A stretch of DNA of 64,000 bases, taken from contig JAAKBF010000356.1 of NCBI GenBank assembly GCA_012656075.1, forward strand, positions 58,562 through 122,561, in the 5' to 3' direction. The translations under genes and the position numbers were made by a program. Under the pieces are notes generated by a model, which made no database searches, was not told the origin of the DNA, and worked only from the letters and a program-made list of their open reading frames with translations. Shown here piece by piece: positions 32,773-41,314 of this stretch (the first letter of the stretch is position 1; each line of letters opens with the position of its first letter). The DNA is from Phytophthora hibernalis (taxonomy: Eukaryota; Oomycota; Peronosporomycetes; Peronosporales; Peronosporaceae).

Positions 32773-32962
32773 TTCACGTAGCCCGTCGAGAAGCGCGTTC
32801 TTCAGCTCGCAAACAATGGAGGCTGGTATCGTTTCTGAGCCTATTCCGGGGCAATTGGTAATACATCGCGTTGTTTTTCGTCATCGCCATCCAACTGCAC
32901 CTCGTAGTCCATGTCTTGCAATCCTCTTAGTGACACACTCGTGTAAGAGATTGAGTCAGGAG

Positions 32963-33249
32963 TATTGAGGGTTACCGGTTTGGTACCGGTTATTAACCGT
33001 GAACCGGTTTAATCCGGACCGGTCCAATCCGAACCCACGATGATTACGGTAAGTTGATTACGGTCCCAATGATTGGACGAGTAGAATGATTGGACGAACT
33101 AGTTAGAGTAACTCCGATAAATCAATCACTTTCGAATCTTCCTTCTTCCCCTTAAGTGGTCAAGTGTTCTCGCTCCGGTCTTATCCAGAGTGCTGCCCTC
33201 CCTCCGCTTAGTCAAGTTTTACGGTGTCCAAGATCCATACCTTCCATCA
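32963..33249 (+). repeat. 5' LTR of the copia element
   Basis: Near-identical to 37259-37545. It contains the palindromic words ACCGGTTTGGTACCGGT and ATTAACCGTGAACCGGTT near its start. Confidence 0.9.
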
Positions 33250-33269
33250 GTTTATGAGCCCAAGCACCA

Positions 33270-36200
33270 TGTCCTCTGCCCACGATGCCTCCACCAAGGT
33301 CTCCATCGACAAGTTCAACGGAGACAACTACGCGACGTGGAACCGCTACATGCGTGGCGTGTTCCTAACCAAGTCGGTGTGGCAAGTGGTGAACCGCGAG
33401 ACGACGCCCAGCTTCACGGACTCGCGGGCCAAGGACGAGTACGTCAAGTCGAGCAACATTGCGTTCGGACTGATGTTGTTCCACATGGACGCAGACTACC
33501 ACCATGTGGTCGAGGACTGCGAGGAAGCGTGGGTGGCGTGGTCGCGCCTGAAGACGCTGTACGGAGGATCGCAGAAGGCTGGTCGCATCTACCTGAAACG
33601 ACAGCTCTTCAGCATGGAGATGTCGGAAGGGGGAATATTTTGCATCATTGCAATGAAGTTCTCAAAGCTCACCAGCATCGGTGCCAAGATGGAGGACGAG
33701 GACGTGGCGATCTGCTTGTTGCGCAGTCTCCCCAAGAACTACGAGAACGTCGTGCTTAATCTGGAGATGAGTAGCGCGGAACTGCGATCGCAAGACGTTG
33801 TGAAGGTGCTTACGAATGAGCACATCAAGCGACAAGGCGAAAAGACGGCGACGGTGAAGACTGAGAACGCGGCCAAGGCGTTCAACATCGACCGAGAGTC
33901 TCGCCAGTGCACGTACTGCGTAAAATTGGGGCACACGGTGGACAAGTGCTGGACCAAGCAGAAGGACGAGAATCGGGGCCCAAGACGCGGCGGCAATGGC
34001 AATGGCCGTGGACGCGGGGTCAACAACATTCAGTGGAGAAACGACAACGACGCCTATGACTACGACTTCGATCGAGTGGCGTTCGCGGTTTCCTTGGAGT
34101 GTGAAATTTCGACGGGCAAGAATGTGTCCGGGATGTGGGCGGTCAACAGCGGCGCAACGCACCACATCTGCAACAACAAGGCCAAGTTCGCCAATTTGAT
34201 CGAGCAAAATGAAGGCGAACTTTCGGTGGCCGACGATAACAAGGCGGCCATCAAGGGTGCGGGAACCATCGTGGAACGGGTGATTCTGCCCAACGGCGAC
34301 GAGCGCGAGATCGAAATCAAAAACGCGCTGTACGTGCCGAGCATGAGCAAGAATCTGCTCTCGGTGCCGCAGATCAACAAGAGTGGCAAGTTCCAAGTTG
34401 TGTTTGACGGCACCGAAATGCGCGTTTCACGCAAGGACTCCAACCAAGTGGTGGCGACGGCGGATCTCGTGGATGGACTTTACTGGTTTCGCACGCCTCA
34501 GCGATCGGCGAATGCGGCGACAGGAGGAAAGACTGTCGCGCATGGGTCACACTCCGGTCGAGGTGCTTCGCAAGATGGTCAACAACAACATGATCAAGGA
34601 CGCGAAGACACCCTCCAAGTCGAGTGGACCAAGCATGTGTCGGGGTTGCCAGCAAGGGAAGATGGTCCAAAAACTGTTCCCAAGCAACCGTGACAAGCGC
34701 CATTACGACACGTTCGAGCTACTCCACTTCGACATCTGCGGACCCATGGAGAAAAACTCGCCTGGCGGCAGCAAGTATCTGCTGTTGATTGTGGATGAAG
34801 CCAGCGGATGCATGAAGGGTTTCTGTCTGCGTGCCACGAAGACTGCATCAAGACGTACATCATGAAGGTGCAGACGCAGTTCGGCAAGAAGGTCAAGTTT
34901 GTGCGGCATGACGGAGCTCGTGAGTTTGCGACCAACTCGCTCAAGACCTTCTACGAAGACGAAGGCATCGAGCAGCAAACCACGGTTCCGTATGCGCACC
35001 AGACCAACGGCACGGCAGAGCGAGCGATTCGGACTATCGTCACGATCGGCCGTAGCATGCTGCACCACGCCAAGCTGGACAAGTGTTTCTGAGCTGAGAC
35101 GGCCATGACGGCCATCTACGTGAAGAACCGCCTTCCATCACCCAAGATCGAGCATAAGACTCCGTTCGAGGTCGTGTACAAGTCCACGCCGAGTGTGAAG
35201 CACATGCGTGTGTTCGGCTGTCGGACGTACATTTTGACTCCGAAGGAGAAGCGACTCAAGTGGGATCCCAAGGCCGCGCCGGAATATTTCTGGGCTACGA
35301 AGAAGTGTCCGTGGCGTATCGACTCTATGACATCGAGGCGGGGAAGGTGGTCATCAGTCGCGATGTCAACTTCAATGAGTTGACCTTTGGACTTTGCCGC
35401 GGATTTCCGATGAAGATGTCGATGACCTGGACCTCGACTTGCTCGACATCGACGATGACTCACCAGACGGAGTACAAGCAGGCGGGAAACGCAAGAGTCG
35501 CCCAAGTGACGAAGATGAAGCTACCAGAAGACCGCGCACTGTGCGTCATCGGCCTGGATTGGAAGAAGCAAGTGCGCCAGTCGACTCCCCTTCACGCCGA
35601 GCGGACGCCGACGACGAAGAAAAGTCTGGTGACCAAGATGAAGAGTCGACTCCCCTGTGTTTTGGCGTGCAAGTACTAATACCGTTGAAGCAGCAGACCT
35701 ATCAGAGCCGAAGGCATTCCAAGAGGCGGTCAACGGTCCTGATCAAGTGCATTGGCGCAAGGCGATTCGTGCAGAACGCAAGTCGATGCGACTTCTTGGT
35801 GTGTTTCGTGCTGCCAAGTTGCCCAACGGACAACGCGCCATCGGTACCAAGTGGGTATTCAAGATCAAGCGTAAAGCGGACGGATCGATCGAGAAGTACA
35901 AGGCGCGCCTCGTGGCCAATGGTTTCAAGCAGAGTACGGCATCGACTACACGGAGACGTTTTCGCCCTTGGTCAAGTACACGACGCTACGCATGGTCATT
36001 GCTATTGCGAAGTACTTTGACTGGCCGCTCGACCAACTGGACGTAGTGACGGCATTTCTCTACGGAGTGATGAAGGAAATCGTGTACTGCGTGGTGCCAG
36101 AAGGGGTCGAGCTGGACGGCGACTTTGATTGTCTGGAATTGGTGAAAGCAATTTACGGTCTCAAGCAAGCTTCGCGAGTGTGGAACGAGACGTTCAACGA

Positions 36201-37251
36201 ATTCGTGTGCTCTATCGGCTTCCAAGTTTCGGCCTTCGACCCGTGCCTCTACATCAAGGTTGAAGATGGTCACTGTGTGCTCGTGCTGGTGTACGTGGAC
36301 GACGTGTTGGTGACCGGAAGTTCGGCAGAGTTGATCGCACGTACCAAGAGTGACCTAAAAAGCGCTTCGAGATGACTGACACCGGCAAGTGCGCGTTTGT
36401 TCTTGGGATCGAGTTGGTGGACGGCCCGGATGGCAGCGTTACCATGTGCCAGCGGCGTTATGTGGATGACATTCTCAAGCGCTTTGGTATGGACGAGTGC
36501 AAGGCCGTGGTGAGTCCCGTCGACATGAGCTCTCGATTGGTTCCAAGCGACGCTGCGACCAAGGTGAACGCTCCGTTTCGTGAAGCTGTTGGTGCCCTAA
36601 TGCATCTGATGACTGCCACGCGCCCGGATATCGCGTACGCTGTGGGCTATGTGTCGCGCTTCATGGAGAACCCCAAGAAGAGCATTGGGTTGCGGTCAAG
36701 CGCATCTTTCGCTACCTGCAAGGCACTAAGACGCATGGGATCTGCTACAAGCCGGGTGACAAGATCGACTTTCGTGGGTACTCCGACGCGGACTGGGCCG
36801 GTGACCTCGCGGACCGCAAGTCGACTTCCGGCTACGCGTTCATGCTGATGGGTGCGCCAGTGAGCTGGGGAAGCAAGAAGCAGTCAAGTGTTTCGCTGTC
36901 TACGAGCGAGGCGGAATACATCGCACTCAGCCTGGCTATCCAAGAGGGCAAGTGGATTCATCGCCTGCTTTGCGAGATTTTGGTGGCCGCCAACGAGACG
37001 GGACCCGAGCTGATGATCCGCGAAGACAACCAATCGTGCATCAAGATGACGAAAACCCAGTGGACCACGGGCGCGCCAAGCACATCGACATCAAGTACCA
37101 CCACATCCGCGATGAAGTAAAGCGCGGTGAAGTGAAGCTCGAGTATTGCGAGACTTCTGTGATGCTGGCGGACATCATGACAAAGGCGCTCCCGGAATCA
37201 CGTCACACGGACCTCACGGCGGCTCTCGGCATTCTTGGGATTTCGCATTGA
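33270..37251 (+). pseudogene. copia gag-pol polyprotein with frameshifts and changed protease active site
   Basis: The likely start is MSSAHDASTK at 33269-33271. Gag is intact to a CCHC knuckle (CTYCVKLGHTVDKCW, about 33908-33952). The protease box reads WAVNSGATHHIC; the catalytic Asp of the usual DSGA is Asn (AAC at 34145-34147). GAG-pre-integrase follows (MCRGCQQGKM), and integrase has FDICGP, VRHDGAREF and NGTAERA. A TGA at about 35091 cuts integrase. Reverse transcriptase has KWVFKIKRKADGSIEKYKAR, then QLDVVTAFLYG and VYVDDVLVTGS (about 36290-36320). RNase H has STSEAEYIALS (about 36900-36933). Frame changes near 34530, 34840, 35290, 35380, 35930, 36365, 36680 and 37060 leave it non-autonomous. 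Confidence 0.85.
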
Positions 37252-37258
37252 GGGGGCG

Positions 37259-37545
37259 TATTGAGGGTTACCGGTTTGGTACCGGTTATTAACCGTGAAC
37301 CGGTTTAATCCGGACCGGTCCAATCCGAACCCACGATGATTACGGTAAGTTGATTACGGTCCCAATGATTGGACGAGTAGAATGATTGGACGAACTAGTT
37401 AGAGTAACTCCGATAGATCAATCACTTTCGAATCTTCCTTCTTCCCCTCAAGTGGTCAAGTATTATCGCTCCGGTCTCATCCAGAGTGCTGCCCTCCCTC
37501 CGCTTAGTCAAGTTTTACGGTGTCCAAGATCCATACCTTCCATCA
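37259..37545 (+). repeat. 3' LTR of the copia element
   Basis: See the 5' LTR entry. Visible differences include GATAGATC for GATAAATC and GTATTATCG for GTGTTCTCG. Confidence 0.9.
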
Positions 37546-37832
37546 AAGAGCTAGAGACTCTCCGAGCTGATTTTCTTCACGGTCCAGCACGTCGTCCAAA
37601 AGATCCCGCGTTACTGTCTCTGCCTTTTCGCTTGGGGCCAACCCCGCCCACCACTTAACCAGCTTAAAGGACCATCTTCTTTTCTCAGGGGCAAACATGA
37701 ACCGCCTCCTCGCCGAAAGCAGTGAGATTTAAACCAAATCTCATCACCCAAAATGTTTTTACTGATCCCAGCAGCGTCGGCGAAGATGTTTAGCACTTGC
37801 GTGAAGCTGCTGTCTGACATCGGAGACCCCAC
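37546..37832 (-). pseudogene. recombinase catalytic C-part (HxxR and tyrosine boxes)
   Basis: The minus strand reads GISKNILGDEIWFKSHCFRR, giving the H-x-x-R box of tyrosine recombinases (about 37740-37720). After a frame change it reads W-S-F-K-L-V-K-W-W-A-G-L-A-P and T-V-T-R-Y-L-L-D, the latter holding the probable nucleophile. Similar wording around HxxR occurs in the 7.2-9.3 kb recombinase. The copia insertion lies immediately to the left. Confidence 0.6.
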
Positions 37833-37916
37833 TTGATCCCAACTTTATCAAATCTACCGCTTACAGCAGAAGTAGTTTCAGAGCACTTTTGTCGCTTGGG
37901 CCCACCGCGTGGAATC

Positions 37917-38579
37917 TTAGTCAACGACGGGAAAGCGTAGTCGCTGTTGCGCCAATTGTGGTTCATCCATGTGTATCAGTATCATCTTTCCGCTATAGAG
38001 TTGTCGACGTCCACTTAGCGAGATCCTGACTTCATCCGGTAAGCACAGTGTCCCATTAGCAAGATCGATCCGGATCCCGGCCGGGACCATGAAGTCCATA
38101 CCCAATATCGCCTCTTGTCCCGACAGATCTCCCACCCTGATATCGAAGACATACACCAGATTTCCGGCGAGGGTGATCTTGACCCTGGTCCGTCCTTCTG
38201 CGACGTACACATTCTCTCCAATTCGTAGGCACTCTTGACTCTCACTCCGATCGACATAGCACCCAACCTTACGAGCAAAGGTGGTATCCACGATGGACAC
38301 CTCGGCGCCTGTGTCTAGGAGCAAGATCGCCTTTTCATTGTTAATCTTGCCAGTCACTTTGGCTTGTCGGAACCACTTTCCCGGCGCATGATGTTTCCAG
38401 TATCCGCGAGATTCTCCAGGTAGGAGATCTGTGGGCGATAGGGACACATCCGATCGGTGGAGTTCACCGACGCGCGGAGTTCCAGGATTTGGGGGACTAC
38501 AGTCTATTGCGATCGCGCCTGAAGACCCCGAACTAGACAACGTCGCCTCTGGGCAATGTGCCCACGTCGTCGCCGCCAA
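37917..38579 (-). CDS. retropepsin-like aspartic protease fragment of a retrotransposon (220 aa)
   Basis: An intact frame from 38579 carries K-A-I-L-L-L-D-T-G-A-E-V-S-I-V, the D-T-G-A active site of retroviral-type aspartic proteases. The flap region, I-L-G-M-D-F-M and a D-L-A-N-G-T-L-C-L segment follow, as in Ty3/gypsy-type polyproteins. Reverse transcriptase does not follow. It sits between the two halves of the recombinase catalytic domain, so it is either an insertion or a chimeric joint. It is probably a solitary fragment, although the frame is open. Confidence 0.65.
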   Translation of the reverse strand: MAATTWAHCPEATLSSSGSSGAIAIDCSPPNPGTPRVGELHRSDVSLSPTDLLPGESRGYWKHHAPGKWFRQAKVTGKINNEKAILLLDTGAEVSIVDTTFARKVGCYVDRSESQECLRIGENVYVAEGRTRVKITLAGNLVYVFDIRVGDLSGQEAILGMDFMVPAGIRIDLANGTLCLPDEVRISLSGRRQLYSGKMILIHMDEPQLAQQRLRFPVVD

Positions 38580-38639
38580 GTGGAACTCAGAAGACCCCGA
38601 CGCGGCAAGATCTAGTGTCGACGAAGTCTGATCGACCGC

Positions 38640-39470
38640 CTTCGACCGTACTCAAACCATTTATCCAAATGAGTTAACGCCTCGGCAGCTTGCTCTTCTT
38701 CGGAAGGTGATGAAGTGAGTATGTGCGACTGGCGAGTGGATCGTGGTCTGTCTTTCTGTCACGAATCGTGAAGCAGCCAAAGTGAATATCGTTACCGCTT
38801 TCGCGAGACCTCCGTTTGAGTCCTAGCTGTATATCACCCTTCTTCATGAGTAGAACTTCGTTGATACGACACATGCCGTAGAAGTAGAGCGAGCAAACCG
38901 CTGAAAACCACAACCTCATCGTCTGGATGAAGCTAGAGTTGATATCAAGGAAGGTGATGATTCTTGATAGCATCGCGAACGACATCGGGGAGGCACGCTT
39001 GGGGTCCTTTCACGCTTTTTGACTTTGCTGAGTCCGGCGAGAATCTGAGTTATGGCAGCAGACCGTGCTGGATTGCCCCGTGGAACAAGGGTTCCATCTG
39101 CAGTACTGTCGATAATCCAGCGATCGTGGGGTGCCCTCCTGTAAGCATCTCCGGTTTCGTGTAGTGCCAACTTATTGCTGCGCGCAACTTTTCGGCGGGC
39201 CACTGGCTTTGTCTTTTTCTGCAAGTTGGTTGATGTAAGCTGCTATGACTCCAGGTAGCTGGACGAAGCGTTGTTTACGAGGATCGGGGTATCCTTCCAA
39301 AAGGCAGAACTCTGCAAACCGTCGCAAACTCCGTCCGCGTCCGTGCCTCCAATCGCTGATCTGCGAACTGGGTTGCCGCAAGGGCTGCATTGTACAGGCG
39401 ACTGCCTTCTGGGAGATCCATTCGCTTGTCTTGCAATGCTGAGGCGTACGAGACAAGGATAAAATGAAAG
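38640..39470 (-). pseudogene. recombinase core-binding domain and first catalytic box
   Basis: From about 39470 the minus strand reads ASALQDKRMDLPEGSRLYNA, then, after a frame change near 39310, R-F-A-E-F-C-L-L-E-G-Y-P-D-P and G-V-I-A-A-Y-I-N-Q-L-A. This is the helical core-binding part. Near 38900 comes SLYFYGMCRINEVLLMKKGD, whose arginine is the first catalytic residue of tyrosine recombinases. The frame then runs into a basic region and stops near 38674. Several stops and shifts are present. Confidence 0.6.
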
Positions 39471-39502
39471 TTTGTCTTGTCAGACACCGATCAGTTGGCT
39501 AA

Positions 39503-39548
39503 GATGTCGTCCCTCATTGTACTCACATGTCCCTTAATGTACTCGCAC
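39503..39548 (-). repeat. inverted minisatellite units at the right end of the Crypton-like element
   Basis: The minus strand reads GAGTACATTAAGGGACATG and then GAGTACAATGAGGGACGAC, the same unit as the array at 32055-32375 but on the opposite strand. Confidence 0.7.
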
Positions 39549-39550
39549 AT

Positions 39551-40780
39551 CTCCCGTATTGAACCATGATGAATATATTCATGGGTCATGGTACTGCGTC
39601 AGTGCCAATCTTTGGCGTTTGTGTGATGGCTTTAAAGTGGTTACACAGCTGCAACAATTTTTGTCCAATCACATTGCTTCGCACGGTCATTTATTTTCAT
39701 CGCACGGCTGGGAGAAGTGCTCTTCTTGTCATGCCAAGAAGAATGAAAACTGGCACATGTATAATAGGTGGGTTGCGAGCGGTGCTGTCAGCTCTGTGCA
39801 GGCGCTACATGTATTTCTCCATGGTGTTCGTTGGATGCGACTTAGGCATGGCGTGGTTAAGACCGGCCCTAATTTATGCAGTCAGAGTCAGACTGGTCTC
39901 ACTGAAAATACTCTGAGTCTCACTGAGACGCTGAGACTCTCAGCGCCTGGTTCTCTTTTACAACGCGATGACAGGTGAAAACAGTGGCACACCGCGATCT
40001 TGGCTCGTCCTCAGTCGGTGCAGCGTCTGAGGTTGCCTTTTGATGAGCCCGTGCGTCGCTCATATAAATCACCGTCGCCCCTCTTGCGAAATATTGACGG
40101 ACCGCCGTCGCAGTCCACTGGCGAGCTTCGCGCAGCGTCAATGGATAGACAGTAAGTAAGGTGGAAATTCCTCACCAGACACAGCTCATTGAGCTGAGCT
40201 CAACACCATGGAGCTGGAAACAGTCCGCTGCATGACTTAGGACGGAAGAGTGCAGAGAGTTGAGTGCACGGCTTGAGCTCTTTGATTTCACCACGAGCAC
40301 GAACAGATCAATCTAGTATTCCCTCCTCGCCTGTCCTCGAAGTAGAGCCTTACGACCCACAAAAGAGCTCCAAAGACTTCAAATCGAAGCTGTTAGTCGC
40401 TTTTCGACAGTTTGCAGCGAGTAGTACATCACGGGTTAAAGGCGCCTTTGCCGGACACAACCAAGCAACACCACCTCATTCGCACCCTCAGGGCTTGTTG
40501 CATCCTACTGACGTCTCTACAGTTGAGCGAGCAGAGACCGTTGAATGTGTACGTGTGACTCGTTCGTTCTCGGGGTGTAACAGCACGGCGGATGTGAATA
40601 AGTCCGTGCAACATCGGTAGTTCTACCTGTAGCAGCCCTTGCGAGGAGAAAGGAATGCAAAGCTTGGTTGATGTTGTAGAAATTGGACCCCATTCAATTG
40701 CGTGGGGCGGACTGTATTTGGTTCTATCACGTAGTGGTAGGTATAGTACACTAAGTCACTCAAAGGTGGACATCGAAGAA
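39551..40780. other. no gene identified; two open frames without motifs
   Basis: A plus frame at 40264-40620 (118 codons, serine-rich) and a minus frame at 39920-40141 (reading RQWTATAVRQYFARGATVIY) are the best candidates. Neither is recognised, and both lack upstream signals I can name. Confidence 0.3.
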
Positions 40781-40789
40781 ATTCAGGAT

Positions 40790-41260
40790 CTAGTTCATGC
40801 AGTCGAGTGGCAGTCGAGCGAAGGCACGACCCGCCTCAGTAAGTTCGACACTGCTGATGTTGTGGATTAGCATGGTCATGGCCTTGGCAGCGACCTCGTC
40901 GGCATCAGCCACAGCTGACGACCGAGAAGCCGACGGCGACCGACTGCGACTGGAGGGCGAGCGACCGGCCTTGGCACGCTCGAGCGCGCGCTCCTGGCGG
41001 ATGCGCTGGGCGTCCTCGCGCGAGATGGCCGACCAGTTGATGGCGTTCTTCTTGGATTTCATGAGGCGGTAGGGCCAGACGATGCCGAGACGCCGGCAGT
41101 TGCGCTTGATGGTGACGGTGGCCACGCCGAGCTGCTGCGCGGCCTCGCGCTGGGACATATGGAAGTACGCGGCCATCTCCTCCGTGGTGAAGTCGAAGAC
41201 GACGCGGCTCTTGCGGACCTTCTTGTGCGGACTGGCCACGGGGTGTGTGCGTGCCTTCAC
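40790..41260 (-). CDS. RWP-RK domain transcription factor (156 aa as read)
   Basis: From the ATG at 41260 the protein has a basic start, then an RWP-RK domain at about residues 20-75: FTTEEMAAYFHMSQREAAQQ, then L-G-V, C-R-R-L-G-I and W-P-Y-R with a basic patch behind. RWP-RK proteins are DNA-binding regulators in plants, algae and oomycetes; in oomycetes several are stage-specific. The C-terminus is rich in Ser/Arg and then Ala. Upstream, in a different frame (41268-41447), lies an N-terminal reading MMSTMPFPTRAAAAHTFNV that may belong to the same gene. Joining it would need a one-base shift near 41270 or an intron. A second copy of that N-terminal region is at 63869-64000 in the inverted arm. 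Confidence 0.75.
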   Translation of the reverse strand: MKARTHPVASPHKKVRKSRVVFDFTTEEMAAYFHMSQREAAQQLGVATVTIKRNCRRLGIVWPYRLMKSKKNAINWSAISREDAQRIRQERALERAKAGRSPSSRSRSPSASRSSAVADADEVAAKAMTMLIHNISSVELTEAGRAFARLPLDCMN

Positions 41261-41314
41261 GGGGTCGTCATGGGGAGGTCAGTTGCGACGACGACGGAGA
41301 CATGGTCCTGAAGG

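Larger units (their letters stand above)
32963..37545 (+). mobile_element. full-length Ty1/copia retrotransposon with two 287-bp LTRs
   Basis: LTRs 32963-33249 and 37259-37545 are equal in length and differ at about five positions (about 98% identity), so insertion is fairly recent. Both begin TATTGAGGG and end CCATCA. The bases outside (AGGAG left, AAGAG right) match at 4 of 5 positions, a probable decayed 5-bp target duplication. A purine-rich tract (GAGGGGGCG) precedes the right LTR. Internal order is gag, protease, integrase, reverse transcriptase, RNase H, the copia order. Confidence 0.9.
32376..39550 (-). mobile_element. Crypton-like tyrosine-recombinase element, broken by two retroelement insertions
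   Basis: Minus-strand recombinase parts lie in order from 39456 to 38640 (core-binding and first catalytic box), 37832-37546 (HxxR and tyrosine boxes) and 32772-32376 (C-terminal DNA-binding tail). They are separated by a retropepsin fragment (37917-38579) and a full copia retrotransposon (32963-37545). Minisatellite units of the same type, in opposite orientation, border both ends. The extent beyond the coding parts is inferred. Confidence 0.6.

Noticed and set aside
33662..34396. 244-codon minus-strand frame across the copia gag
   Set aside because: It is the shadow of the plus-strand gag/protease frame, whose CCHC knuckle and protease box are clear.
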